A DNA stretch of 64,000 bases from Proteiniphilum acetatigenes DSM 18083 (lineage in GTDB: Bacteria; Bacteroidota; Bacteroidia; Bacteroidales; Dysgonomonadaceae), in contig NZ_KB905695.1 in the NCBI RefSeq assembly GCF_000380985.1, forward strand, positions 1 to 64,000, read 5' to 3'. Numbering within the stretch: the stretch's first letter is position 1; every line of letters starts with the position of its first letter. The position numbers and the translations under genes were made by a program. A model generated the notes under the pieces. That model had not been told where the DNA came from and ran no database searches. It worked only from the letters and a program-made list of their open reading frames with translations. This document shows positions 45,976 through 55,701 of this stretch, in pieces.

Positions 45976-47001
45976 ATGAATGAAGACGTTCCGGGAATAG
46001 TAGTACGTGTGCTTCAAGGGAACCAGACTGAGGATGATATGCAGGTTTTCCTGCAATGGTATCATACTTCGCAGGAAAATAAAGATAATTTCTTCCAATT
46101 AAAACATATTTATGAGCTTCGTAAAGGAGTGAAAAAACCTGATGTAATAGAAATGGAGGCAAGTTGGGATCGTTTATGGGAAAAACTTAAGAAACAATCC
46201 GCAACACATATTTCATCATCAGAAACAAATCAGGGTAAGCGTTATATCAGCATCGTACGCTATGCAGGAGTGGCTGCGGTTGCTATTTTACTGATGGTTG
46301 TTGGGGTCCGTTTCTTTTACAAGGGGCATGATCAGATAGTATGGGTTGAGGTCAGAACCGGAGCCAAAAGTGAGCCACAAACCATCCGGTTATCTGATGG
46401 ATCCATCGTTCGGTTGAATGCTTCTTCCCTGTTTCGGTATCCGGAAAAGTTTGGTAGAGGAGAAAGAGAAGTATATCTGGATGGAGAAGCATATTTCAGT
46501 ATAACGAAAGATGACCGGCATGATTTTATCGTTCATACCGATAAACAGCGGATCAATGTGTTGGGTACCGAATTTAATGTTTTTGGCTATTCTTCCGACC
46601 CCTATACAATTACAACTCTGGTGAACGGAAAAGTGAAATTAGGGACATATGATAACGAAGGCAACCTGAAAAATGAAGTTATGATGTATCCGAATCAGCA
46701 GATCTATTTTGACAAGCAGTCTTATCAAACGACTCTGTCGGAAGTAAATACATTGGACGCTACATCATGGATGAAAGGTATTTATTCTTTCAGAGACGCT
46801 CCATTAGAGGAAATAGCCCGTCGTTTGGAGAAGATATACGGTGTTACCATTATTATTCCGGATGAAGTGGATAGGAAGGAAGAATATACGGGAAAGTTCT
46901 TTGCCCATCAGACGAAGGAAGAGATTGCAAATGTCCTTAATTTCAAAAGACAATTCCGGTTACAGTTCAGTGATGATACGATCTTTCTTCAGAAAAGATG
47001 A
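45976..47001 (+). CDS. FecR-type anti-sigma factor (PUL 3)
   Basis: The 341-residue protein has a cytoplasmic N-terminal region of about 85 residues (LQGNQTEDDMQVFLQWYHTS), one membrane segment near residues 93-112 (VAAVAILLMVVGVRFFY), the FecR domain (VEVRTGAKSEPQTIRLSDGS, VYLDGEAYFSITKDD, VLGTEFNVFGY, TTLVNGKVKLG) and a C-terminal DUF4974-like part (FRDAPLEEIARRLEKIYGVTI). It should restrain the sigma factor encoded at 44493-45044 and respond to the STN domain of the SusC downstream. It is separated from susC by a 276-bp leader holding the hairpin element. Confidence 0.93.
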   Translation: MNEDVPGIVVRVLQGNQTEDDMQVFLQWYHTSQENKDNFFQLKHIYELRKGVKKPDVIEMEASWDRLWEKLKKQSATHISSSETNQGKRYISIVRYAGVAAVAILLMVVGVRFFYKGHDQIVWVEVRTGAKSEPQTIRLSDGSIVRLNASSLFRYPEKFGRGEREVYLDGEAYFSITKDDRHDFIVHTDKQRINVLGTEFNVFGYSSDPYTITTLVNGKVKLGTYDNEGNLKNEVMMYPNQQIYFDKQSYQTTLSEVNTLDATSWMKGIYSFRDAPLEEIARRLEKIYGVTIIIPDEVDRKEEYTGKFFAHQTKEEIANVLNFKRQFRLQFSDDTIFLQKR

Positions 47002-47177
47002 TCATCATAATTCAAAATAGATTAATAACTTATAAAAAACAAATGCCTATGAGAGAACCCTGAAATAATAAATAAAGCCAGGAGACTGCGCCAACAGTAT
47101 CCCGGCCCATAATTCGTTTTCAATTAATTAAATCACCTCTATTGTCTCACAAGCAACAGTAGAATACTATTTTTTAA

Positions 47178-47267
47178 TTCATCAAAAACGCACTATTTCT
47201 TGCCATGGCAGAGCTCAAGCAAGCTTGGCTCTGCTCATTTGGCTTAACGAAATAGTTCATCAAAAAC
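47178..47267. repeat. Inverted-repeat element with hairpin, flanked by 12-bp direct repeats (copy B)
   Basis: TTCATCAAAAAC occurs at 47178-47189 and again at 47256-47267. Between them lies a unit with terminal inverted repeats ACTATTTC (47192-47199) and GAAATAGT (47249-47256). Its centre folds as GCAGAG, core CTCAAGCAAGCTTGG, CTCTGC (47208-47234). The outer parts CTTGCCATGG and ATTTGGCTTAAC recur, inverted, in the PUL 1 element at 19577-19664; the core recurs in the 79-bp repeats. It ends ten bases before the susC start codon. Upstream in the same leader a second imperfect GC-rich hairpin lies at about 47089-47117. Confidence 0.7.
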
Positions 47268-47277
47268 ATGCAAAGAT

Positions 47278-50200
47278 ATGAATAAATTAACAGATTCCCT
47301 ATGGAGAAAAAGATCTTTAACCGTGATGTTCATTTTTGTCTTTCTGATTACCGGCAATTTTAATGGTTTTGCCGGTGATTATGTCCAAAATGAAAAACTA
47401 TCGGTAAAGATGCAGCAGGCAACCTTTGACGAGATTGTTTCTGCTATTGAGAATCAGTCCGATTACGTGTTTTTTTATAAAAGCAGTGATGTGGACCGCA
47501 ACATTCACTATGATGTAGACCTGGAAAACCGGAATATCCATGAGATACTGGATCAGTTAATGGAAAATTCTTCACTTACCTATAGAATATCCGGAAAGTA
47601 TATTTTTATTGATAAAAAAGAGATAAGAAAGGATAACGAGGCGGCGAATAAGGTGAATACTGTACTCCAGCAAAGAAAGCAGGTCACCGGAACAGTTACT
47701 GATGAACAGGGTGAAGCTATAATTGGAGCCAACATCGTTGAACAGGGTACAAATAACGGTACAGTTACTGATATAGACGGACGCTTTTCGTTACTGGTAG
47801 AGAATGAAAATGCTACCATCCGTATCTCTTATATCGGATATATAGAGCAAGAAATCAGTGTCGCCGGTAGAAGTTCCATTGAAGTAACATTGCAGGAAGA
47901 CACACAAGCACTGGACGAGCTGGTGGTTGTTGGTTACGGATCTATACGTAAGTCTGATGTGACGGGCTCTATCTCTACAGCCAAAGGTTCTGACATTATT
48001 AAGAGTCAATCATTCAATGCTTTGGAAGGATTGAAAGGAAAAGCTGCAGGTGTGAATATCTTTTCCAACACGGGACAACCAGGAGGTGAGATGCGTGTTA
48101 TCATCCGCGGTATTTCTACGATCAATGCTTCGGCTGATCCTTTATATGTGGTAGATGGTGTGGTTATGTCTAATTTCCAGTTCCTTAATCCAAATGATAT
48201 CGAGTCGATTGAAGTGTTGAAAGATGCTTCGTCCGCAGCTATATATGGTGCTCGTGGAGCTAATGGTGTTATACTTGTAACCACTAAGCGTGGAGGAAAT
48301 ACCGGATCGAGTGCACGTATCTCTTATGATGGTTCCTTGTCTGTCAGTACAATGGCAAGATACATGGACGTGATGGACTCTAATGAATGGATGGCTGCAT
48401 TCAAGCAGGGATTAGAAAATGCCAATGCTTGGCAGGGCCGGAATTTTGATACAGACTTGTCGAAGATTTTTACAGATCCACGTCTATTCAATTCAGATGG
48501 ATCGCCTAAATACAATACAGATTGGCAGCGAGAATCATCCCGTACGGCTATTTCTCATAACCATCAGCTTAGTATTCAGCGTGGTGGTGGGGCCTCGTCA
48601 GTTGGAGCATTTTTAAATTATACTGATCAACAGGGGATTCTTCACAATTCTTATATGAAACGTCTGAATGCTAAACTGGCGTATGATGATAAACCTACCA
48701 AATGGTTATCTACCGGCGTCAATTTGTTAGTAAACCATACATGGGCAAATAGAACTTCAGACAATCCTTATGGGCAGGGTGCTGCGCGTACCATGGTGGA
48801 AGCATCACCTTTCATCCCCGTGATGCTGGATGGGGTATATATGCAATCGAATGATGTGCAGACGACATCCATCTTAAGAGATAAAGATAATCCAAATAGT
48901 GGTTTGCAAGGTTTTAGTCCTGAGGGAGTTGGTAATCCTGTTGAGTTGCTTAAACGAATGGTCGCCAACCAATATAGAACACAGGTTTTTGGTAATGCAG
49001 GTTTGACTTTTCATCTGACAAAAGATCTTGAATTGAAAACGCAATTTGGTATTGACTATCAGAATAACCGTAATGCAAATTATACACCGTTTATGCCACG
49101 CCCATTGATCAATCAAAGTGCGAATGATGGAGCCGCTTCCGCGAATACCTCAAGTTCAATTTATTGGCAAGAAGAGACATTCCTGACCTATAATAAGGAT
49201 ATTGGTAAGCATTATATAAATGCTATGGCGGGTGTTTCATGGATAGAAAGTACTTATACTTACTTTAGTGCTTCTGATAGGGTATTTAGTGATGATTTCT
49301 ATGGCTATTATAATTTGGGATCCGGAACAGAGCGTCCCTCTGTTGATAGTGATCACGACAGATGGGCTATGAATTCCTATTTCTTACGTGGAGTATATTC
49401 TTATGATAGTAAGTATATGGCTACTATAACAAGCCGTTGGGACGGTTCTTCGAAATTTGGGGCAAATAACAAATACTCTTTCTTCCCTTCTATTGGTTTG
49501 GGGTGGATGATGTCTAACGAAGATTTTCTTAAGGATCACCCGGTGATTAGTAGATTAAAACCTCACACTTCTTATGGAATTACTGGTAACTCCGAGATAG
49601 GAACTTATTCATCGTTAGCCACTATCGGTCAGTCGACAACAATCATTGGAGAAGAGTTGAAAACAGTATCCTATATGTCACGCATGCCTAATCCTGATCT
49701 GAAATGGGAGAGGACTAGTCAATGGGATGTTGGGGTAGAGCTGGGACTGTTCAATAACCGAGTCAGCTTGGAGGCTTCCTATTACTATAAATATACTACT
49801 GACCTTTTGTTGAGCCGCCCATTGCCGAGATCCACCGGTTTTTCATCTATCACAGACAATATTGGTGAGGTATCCAATCGCGGATTAGATATATTAATTA
49901 ATGCATATCCGATTCAGACGCATGATTTCCAGTGGAACAGTACCCTTAACTTAAGTTTCAATAAAAACCGTGTAGAGAAATTAGATGAGAGTTCTGCGGT
50001 TGATCAGATTACAGGTAAACGCCAGATACTGCTTGATGGTTTTGTCGGTTATGAAATGTTGATCCGTGAAGGAGAGGAACTTTCTACATTCTACGGCTAT
50101 AAACGTGCCGGTATTTATGATGGTGTTCCCGGTAACTGGGATCCTGAAACAATGAATGTGCCTTCTACCATTGGAGAAAAGGTTACTTATAAACAACGTG

Positions 50201-50739
50201 AAATCCTTGGTAATGGTTTGCCCGATTGGATGGGGTCATTTATCAATACTTTCAATTATAAGGGATTTGACCTGACTGTAGATTTGCAATTTTCATTTGG
50301 AGCAGAAGTTATGCAGGAATATTTCCACTCTGCTGAAGGGCGTTTCCTTACCAGCGGTTTAGATCGTCTCTGGAAAGATGCATGGCATCCTACAAACAAT
50401 CCTAATGGAACAGCACAGGCCATACGTTTGGCAAACTTTGGGATGGGAAATAATGCCAATGCTGATGATACTTGGGTAGCCGATGGCTCCTATCTTCGTG
50501 GTAATCTGATTCAGTTGGGTTACACATTCAATCCGACAATTCTTCGTAAAGCAGGTTTTTCTGCGTTACGCCTGTACGGAAGTGTGAACAACGCTTTCCT
50601 GATTACTTCGTCCGACTATCTGGGATACGATCCTGATAACTCCTCCCGTTTGGGTGGTAATAAATGGGGGACCAACCGTCAGTTCTTTACCTATCCTCGT
50701 GCAAGAACATTTACTTTTGGTCTTAATGTATCATTTTAA
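47278..50739 (+). CDS. SusC/RagA-type TonB-dependent transporter with STN domain (PUL 3)
   Basis: The 1153-residue protein has a signal peptide, an STN domain at about residues 38-105 (FDEIVSAIENQSDYVFFYKSS), a carboxypeptidase-regulatory-like domain (VTGTVTDEQGEAIIGANIV and TDIDGRFSLL), the TonB plug (VVVGYGSIRKSDVTGSI, GEMRVIIRGISTIN, GANGVILVTTKRGG) and a beta-barrel ending TFTFGLNVSF. The STN domain fits the sigma/FecR pair upstream. The susD gene begins 33 bp after its stop codon, so both are one operon. Its substrate is unknown; the GH2 and GH105 downstream suggest a galactose- and uronate-containing oligosaccharide. Confidence 0.96.
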   Translation: MNKLTDSLWRKRSLTVMFIFVFLITGNFNGFAGDYVQNEKLSVKMQQATFDEIVSAIENQSDYVFFYKSSDVDRNIHYDVDLENRNIHEILDQLMENSSLTYRISGKYIFIDKKEIRKDNEAANKVNTVLQQRKQVTGTVTDEQGEAIIGANIVEQGTNNGTVTDIDGRFSLLVENENATIRISYIGYIEQEISVAGRSSIEVTLQEDTQALDELVVVGYGSIRKSDVTGSISTAKGSDIIKSQSFNALEGLKGKAAGVNIFSNTGQPGGEMRVIIRGISTINASADPLYVVDGVVMSNFQFLNPNDIESIEVLKDASSAAIYGARGANGVILVTTKRGGNTGSSARISYDGSLSVSTMARYMDVMDSNEWMAAFKQGLENANAWQGRNFDTDLSKIFTDPRLFNSDGSPKYNTDWQRESSRTAISHNHQLSIQRGGGASSVGAFLNYTDQQGILHNSYMKRLNAKLAYDDKPTKWLSTGVNLLVNHTWANRTSDNPYGQGAARTMVEASPFIPVMLDGVYMQSNDVQTTSILRDKDNPNSGLQGFSPEGVGNPVELLKRMVANQYRTQVFGNAGLTFHLTKDLELKTQFGIDYQNNRNANYTPFMPRPLINQSANDGAASANTSSSIYWQEETFLTYNKDIGKHYINAMAGVSWIESTYTYFSASDRVFSDDFYGYYNLGSGTERPSVDSDHDRWAMNSYFLRGVYSYDSKYMATITSRWDGSSKFGANNKYSFFPSIGLGWMMSNEDFLKDHPVISRLKPHTSYGITGNSEIGTYSSLATIGQSTTIIGEELKTVSYMSRMPNPDLKWERTSQWDVGVELGLFNNRVSLEASYYYKYTTDLLLSRPLPRSTGFSSITDNIGEVSNRGLDILINAYPIQTHDFQWNSTLNLSFNKNRVEKLDESSAVDQITGKRQILLDGFVGYEMLIREGEELSTFYGYKRAGIYDGVPGNWDPETMNVPSTIGEKVTYKQREILGNGLPDWMGSFINTFNYKGFDLTVDLQFSFGAEVMQEYFHSAEGRFLTSGLDRLWKDAWHPTNNPNGTAQAIRLANFGMGNNANADDTWVADGSYLRGNLIQLGYTFNPTILRKAGFSALRLYGSVNNAFLITSSDYLGYDPDNSSRLGGNKWGTNRQFFTYPRARTFTFGLNVSF

Positions 50740-50772
50740 TTCATGGTTATAAAATTAAAAAAATATTATCCT

Positions 50773-52392
50773 ATGAAATTACATAAAAAAAATATATATG
50801 TCCTTTGCATGGTTGCAGTATCATTGCTGATCAGTTCATGCAACAGCTTCTTGGAAGAAAATCCGCTGGATGTAAAAGATGCCGGTCAATTCTGGCGAAC
50901 TGAAGCAGATGCCCAAACCGGGGTTAATGCACTCTATTTCGGTGGAGTTCCTTATTTGCATAATATCGATGTGGATGGTGGATGGACACCCAAAGCCACT
51001 ATGTGGGGGGGAGTTGCGTCCGGGTTATTTGTTGATAAACGTAAAGACCGTACATTTACTAACGCATCAGAAGGTGGCAACTTTAATGTGGAATCATTTG
51101 ATGCCACTTCACAGAAGATATGGACCGAGTTTTATATTGGCATCATGCGTGCCAATTTTGTGATTGCCAATATTCCGAATATGACCGATGTGTTGAGCAG
51201 TGAGCAAATCAGCAATTTTGTTGCACAAGGTAAGTTTTTCCGTGCATATGCCTATTTCTATCTAGTGAAAGAATTTGGAGATGTTCCCTATATTGATTTT
51301 CCCTATACTTCGTTAGACGGTATCTATCAGGAACGTGTTCCTTCAGCACAGATATACCAAAATATTGAAGCAGATTTGTTAAGTGTTATGGATGCATTGC
51401 CTAATGTTGCGTTTTACGACAATGGAGGTTATGCGACCAGGCCTATGGCACAAACATTACTGGCACAAGTGTATTTGCAATGGGCTGGTGCTCCTGTCAA
51501 TGGTGGAAATGAATATTATACGAAAGCTGCCAATATGGCTATTAATGTGGTGAATGGAGGACAACATGCCCTAATCCATCCTAATGGAACTACCTCCGAC
51601 CTCAATTCTGCATACAACATCATTAAAACCACAAAATCATCAAATGAGATCATTTATGCTAAAGAGTATAACCAGACCAGTTTGAATGTGGGTAACTCTT
51701 ATGCAGTACGTTCAATTGGAACGGATGCTTTCCAATGGGGTATTTTCAAACCCGGAGGAGATGTTCTCTACAACGCTTATTTGCCTTGTGACATGATTAT
51801 CAATAGTTATCATTCCTCAGATATTCGTGGTATGGAGAAGCAATTTTTCTTTAGGGAATACACCTTTAGTTTAGATGGGGAGACTGTTACCCGCACATTG
51901 GATAATGTCGGAAATTGGGCATGGTTTGATGAAGGATCTTTGATTAACGGTAGAAATGGTGATTATAACATGCCTAGCTTCCGTTATGCAGAGGTGTTAT
52001 TGATTGCGGCTGAGGGTCTTGCAAGGACTGGGAATGATGCAGAAGCTAGAGGGTATCTCAATCAAGTGCGGAAACGTGCAGGATTGGCTGATGAGACTGC
52101 AAGTGGGGATGCATTGGTACAGGCTATTCTGACTGAACGTCTCCATGAGTTCCCATTGGAATTTAAGATATGGGATGACATTCGTCGTACCCGCTTATAT
52201 CCCGAAGCAGATGGAATGCAGTCCGGTAAACTGAGATGGGTTCCGTTGGCATCTGCAGCGATTCAAAATAAACCTGATGGAAGTACCCGAGTTGGTGCTA
52301 TTCCGGAGCATGCGCTGTTATGGCCCATTCCGTTATCTGAGATGCAAGCTAACCCTTCTCTGGAAGGACATCAGAATCCAGGATGGAACTAA
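50773..52392 (+). CDS. SusD/RagB-type glycan-binding lipoprotein (PUL 3)
   Basis: The start at 50773 gives MKLHKKNIYVLCMVAVSLLISSC, read as KLHKKNIYVLCMVAVSL before the ISSC lipobox; the longer frame to 50743 adds ten residues before the signal. The 539-residue product has NSFLEENPLDVKDAGQFW, the helical repeats (FVAQGKFFRAYAYFYLVKEF), the FRYAEVLLIAAEGLART block, LNQVRKRAGL, ERLHEFPLEFKIWDDIRRTR and the C-terminal LWPIPLSEMQANPSLEGHQN-PGWN. It pairs with SusC. A remnant of another SusD lies just behind the terminator downstream. Confidence 0.95.
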   Translation: MKLHKKNIYVLCMVAVSLLISSCNSFLEENPLDVKDAGQFWRTEADAQTGVNALYFGGVPYLHNIDVDGGWTPKATMWGGVASGLFVDKRKDRTFTNASEGGNFNVESFDATSQKIWTEFYIGIMRANFVIANIPNMTDVLSSEQISNFVAQGKFFRAYAYFYLVKEFGDVPYIDFPYTSLDGIYQERVPSAQIYQNIEADLLSVMDALPNVAFYDNGGYATRPMAQTLLAQVYLQWAGAPVNGGNEYYTKAANMAINVVNGGQHALIHPNGTTSDLNSAYNIIKTTKSSNEIIYAKEYNQTSLNVGNSYAVRSIGTDAFQWGIFKPGGDVLYNAYLPCDMIINSYHSSDIRGMEKQFFFREYTFSLDGETVTRTLDNVGNWAWFDEGSLINGRNGDYNMPSFRYAEVLLIAAEGLARTGNDAEARGYLNQVRKRAGLADETASGDALVQAILTERLHEFPLEFKIWDDIRRTRLYPEADGMQSGKLRWVPLASAAIQNKPDGSTRVGAIPEHALLWPIPLSEMQANPSLEGHQNPGWN

Positions 52393-52447
52393 TCACTTTC
52401 TCTTAAAAGAAAGGTATTTGGTTTCCCGAATAACCTGATTTAATTGA

Positions 52448-52483
52448 ACCCCAAAAGTTGCTTATGACTTTTGGGGTTTTTGG
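52448..52483 (+). terminator. Intrinsic terminator after PUL 3 susD
   Basis: ACCCCAAAAGT at 52448-52458 and ACTTTTGGGGT at 52467-52477 form a perfect 11-bp stem with an eight-base loop, followed by a short T-run. It lies 56 bases after the susD stop codon, and would separate the susCD transcript from the GH2/GH105 genes. Confidence 0.88.
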
Positions 52484-52511
52484 TTCTTCCGTGATAGCTC
52501 CAAGGAATCTG

Positions 52512-52625
52512 ATGACTACGCGTATTAAAAAATACAAAGTAGAAGAGAAACATTATGTTTTCCCGATTCCTCAAAATGAATTGGATGCTAATCCTAATTT
52601 GGTACAAAATAGTTTGTATAAATGA
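52512..52625 (+). pseudogene. C-terminal remnant of a second SusD-like gene
   Basis: This short frame reads as the last part of a SusD: KYKVEEKHYVFPIPQNELDA and NPNLVQNSLYK. The IPxxELDANPNLxQN pattern is the family's C-terminus, and the protein-like reading continues a few codons upstream (RNL) before it is lost at the terminator. It differs from the end of the intact susD, so it is not a simple tail duplication of that gene. It shows that another susCD pair once stood here and was deleted almost completely, with the present PUL 3 susCD possibly having replaced it. Confidence 0.85.
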
Positions 52626-52635
52626 TAATTATATT

Positions 52636-52683
52636 TTAGACCACAGAGTAAAAGATTATTGGATTTTTCATTCTGTGGTCTAA
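52636..52683. terminator. Hairpin after the SusD remnant
   Basis: TTAGACCACAGA at 52636-52647 pairs perfectly with TCTGTGGTCTAA at 52672-52683; GATTTTATG follows. It lies eleven bases after the stop codon of the remnant and was probably its terminator. Confidence 0.7.
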
Positions 52684-52898
52684 GATTTTATGTATTTTCG
52701 TGTTATGAAACGGGCTAGAGGTGGATAGGTGATAAGGTGGACAGGTGGATAAATTTCATGATTTGGTAATTAGTAATTGACAATTGATAATGGTGATTGG
52801 TTGTTAGCCACTTATCATATCAACATCCCACATCTCACATCCCACATCCCAAATTCTATATCCTGTATCTTGATTCTTATGTCTAAAATTTTAATCGC
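52684..52898. other. Low-complexity gap upstream of the GH2 gene
   Basis: The 215 bases hold G-rich words (GGTGGATAGGTGATAAGG, GTGGACAGGTGGA), then C/A-rich words (CATCCCACATCTCACATC), then TCTTGATTCTTATGTCTAAA directly before the GH2 start. Similar words precede other genes of the window. No coding frame or clear promoter is visible. Confidence 0.5.
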
Positions 52899-55667
52899 AT
52901 GAAACGATTTATTTTATTGTGTATAAGTTTATTAACTTTTTTCTCTTATGGCCAGCAAACAGAATCCCTGTATCTGTCCGGTACAGGAAGTGACAATACC
53001 GTCTTGTGGGATTTTTTCTGTACCGCAGGTCACAAAAGCGGAGAATGGACTAAGATCCCGGTTCCCTCTAATTGGGAATTCGAAGGTTTTGGTCAGTTTA
53101 CTTATGGACATGATAAGGAACGTATAAATGAAACAGGCATATACCGCCATCAATTTGTGCTGCCGGAAACATGGAGGGAGAAACAAATTAATATTGTATT
53201 TGAAGGAGTAATGACAGATACCGAGGTGAAGATCAACGGACAAACTGCGGGCGAAATTCACCAGGGAGGCTTTTATTGTTTTAAATACAATATTACGGAT
53301 TTACTGAAGTTTGGTAAAGATAACCTTCTTGAAGTTACTGTTCATAAATCGTCTTCGAATGAATCTGTAGAGAATGCTGAACGAAAGTCGGACTTTTGGG
53401 TATATGGAGGAATATATCGTCCGGTGTGGTTAGAGGCGCTTCCGAAAGAGCATATTGACCGTGTTGCTATTGATGCAAGAGGCGATGGGACTTTTCAGAT
53501 TGATGTTTTCCTTAGTGGCAATATACAGAACTCACAGGTTACGGCCCAGGTTAAAACTTTGGATGGTAGATTATTTGGTAATGCCGTAACTGCTCATACT
53601 GACAGAATCGGCATAACCCGTTTGTCCGGTGTATTTGATAACCCTAAATTATGGTCTTCCGAATTTCCTGAAAGATATCAGGTAGAAGTCTCATTAATCA
53701 GGAACGGAAAAAGTATACACACTGTTACGGAAAAGTTTGGTTTTCGAACGGTAGAATTGCGTCCGGGCGATGGTTTTTATATAAACGGAACCAAAATAAA
53801 GTTTAAAGGAGTCAACAGGCATACACACTGGCCGACCACAGGCAGAGCAACGAACTATTCTATCAGTTTAATGGATGCCTTACTGATAAAGGAAATGAAT
53901 ATGAATGCTGTCAGAATGTCGCATTACCCTCCCGACCGGCATTTTCTCGATATATGTGATTCCCTGGGACTCTATGTTATTGATGAACTTACCGGATGGC
54001 AGTCCATGTATGACACTGAAGCAGGAAAAAAACTCGTGCGGGAGTTAGTTATCAGGGACGTGAATCATCCGAGTATTGTCATGTGGGCAAATGGCAATGA
54101 AGGCGGATTTAATTTCGATCTGGTACCGGAATATCCCAGATTCGATATTCAAAAACGGCATGTTTTCCATCCCTGGCTTGAGGAAGAATATACTAACACA
54201 TATCACTATCCTGCATACGGAATAGGAACTCATTTTTTGTTCAATGGAAATAAATTGTTCTTTCCGACCGAGTTTATGCATGGTTTGTATGACGGTGGAC
54301 ATGGGGCAGGATTGGATGATTTTTGGAATCTTATGCAATTCAATCCTTTAAGTGTCGGTGGTTTTTTATGGGATCTGGTAGATCAAGGCATTGTACGAAA
54401 TGATAGAGACAACGAGATGGACACCGATGGCAACCACGCTGCAGATGGTATTGTAGGTCCCTTTCGCGAAAAAGAAGGTAGCTTTTATGCCATTAAAGAG
54501 ATTTGGTCGCCCATTTACCTGGAAGGAACAACATTTCTGCCTCTTACCTTCGACGGTGTTTTCAGGGTACAGAACCGTTATCATTTTACAAACCTGAATC
54601 AATGTACTTTTACGGCAAAATGGATTAAATTCGATTATATTGCCGGTATAAAGAAAGAACTGGCAGCAAATGTTTCCGTACCGGATATTCCACCGGGTTT
54701 CAATGGATTGATAAAAATTTCGGTTCCGGAAAATATTTCCGATTATGATGCTTTATATTTGACCGCTACGGATATTTATGGCCGAGAGATCTATACCTGG
54801 ACGAAAACGATTACCCCTGCTTATCAATACGCTTCAAGATTAATTGAAAAAGAGAATAACATTGTTGAGCAGGAAGAGCGGAATGATGAGATCATATTTA
54901 GCTGTAATGATGCCAGGCTTGTAATAGATCGGACAAATGGACTTATTCACCTGATCGAGGTCAAAGGTCAACGATTATCTCTTAAAAATGGTCCGAGATA
55001 TACCAACGGTAATATGGTCCTGAGTAAACTAAATAAAGTGGTTGAAGATAATCTTGAGAAGATACAATTGATCTTTAAAGATGAAAATAGTAGCCGACAG
55101 AGTAAGCGAAATGTGATTACCTTGTCATTGTTACCTTCAGGATGGATTGAGATTGATTATTCATTTGATATCGGTGGTTATCATGATCATATAGGGATCA
55201 CATTTGATTATCCGGAGGATAAGGTAAAGCATATCAAGTGGCTGGGGAACGGGCCTTACAGGGTTTGGAAAAACAGAATGAAGGGAGTTTCTTTTAATAT
55301 CTGGGAAAAAGACTATAACAATACTGTTACCGGAGAATCATGGGAATATCCTGAGTTTAAGGGATTTCATTCTAACCTTTATGCGGCAGACCTTACTACG
55401 GATGAAGGAGTCATACGAATAGTGGCTGCATCCGAAGATTTGTTTCTTCATTTGTTTACTCCTGACAATCCGATGAAGCGTAATAACGATAATACGCTGG
55501 GTAAGTTTCCGGACGGACAGCTGTCCGTACTCAATGCGATCAGTCCGGTAGGAACAAAGTTCAAGCAAGCTGGAGATCTCGGGCCGCAGAGCCAGCCAAA
55601 TTACTTTTTGAGTTCCGGGCACGCTGAACCATTGAGAGGAAAAATCTATCTAAAGTTCATTCCTTGA
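52899..55667 (+). CDS. Glycoside hydrolase family 2, beta-galactosidase type
   Basis: The 922-residue protein has a signal peptide (FILLCISLLTFFSYGQ). The N-terminal sugar-binding domain (IPVPSNWEFEGFG, GIYRHQFVLPE, VYGGIYRPVWLEALP) is followed by an Ig-like domain, the barrel with KFKGVNRHTHWPTTGRATN, MNAVRMSHYPPD, YVIDELTGWQSMYD, the acid/base Glu in VMWANGNEGG and the nucleophile in FFPTEFMHG, and a C-terminal domain (KWLGNGPYRVWKNRMKG) of the LacZ small-chain type. These are GH2 features, and the C-terminal domain favours beta-galactosidase. Substrate is not proved. It is first of a two-gene unit with GH105, 34 bp apart. Confidence 0.86.
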   Translation: MKRFILLCISLLTFFSYGQQTESLYLSGTGSDNTVLWDFFCTAGHKSGEWTKIPVPSNWEFEGFGQFTYGHDKERINETGIYRHQFVLPETWREKQINIVFEGVMTDTEVKINGQTAGEIHQGGFYCFKYNITDLLKFGKDNLLEVTVHKSSSNESVENAERKSDFWVYGGIYRPVWLEALPKEHIDRVAIDARGDGTFQIDVFLSGNIQNSQVTAQVKTLDGRLFGNAVTAHTDRIGITRLSGVFDNPKLWSSEFPERYQVEVSLIRNGKSIHTVTEKFGFRTVELRPGDGFYINGTKIKFKGVNRHTHWPTTGRATNYSISLMDALLIKEMNMNAVRMSHYPPDRHFLDICDSLGLYVIDELTGWQSMYDTEAGKKLVRELVIRDVNHPSIVMWANGNEGGFNFDLVPEYPRFDIQKRHVFHPWLEEEYTNTYHYPAYGIGTHFLFNGNKLFFPTEFMHGLYDGGHGAGLDDFWNLMQFNPLSVGGFLWDLVDQGIVRNDRDNEMDTDGNHAADGIVGPFREKEGSFYAIKEIWSPIYLEGTTFLPLTFDGVFRVQNRYHFTNLNQCTFTAKWIKFDYIAGIKKELAANVSVPDIPPGFNGLIKISVPENISDYDALYLTATDIYGREIYTWTKTITPAYQYASRLIEKENNIVEQEERNDEIIFSCNDARLVIDRTNGLIHLIEVKGQRLSLKNGPRYTNGNMVLSKLNKVVEDNLEKIQLIFKDENSSRQSKRNVITLSLLPSGWIEIDYSFDIGGYHDHIGITFDYPEDKVKHIKWLGNGPYRVWKNRMKGVSFNIWEKDYNNTVTGESWEYPEFKGFHSNLYAADLTTDEGVIRIVAASEDLFLHLFTPDNPMKRNNDNTLGKFPDGQLSVLNAISPVGTKFKQAGDLGPQSQPNYFLSSGHAEPLRGKIYLKFIP

Positions 55668-55701
55668 GATATATAAACATCCAAATATAAACTAACTGAA
55701 A

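Noticed and set aside
55562-55576. Fourth copy of the CAAGCAAGCT core, inside the GH2 gene
   Set aside because: It matches only part of the core, has no pairing arms and is explained by coding sequence (KQAGD).
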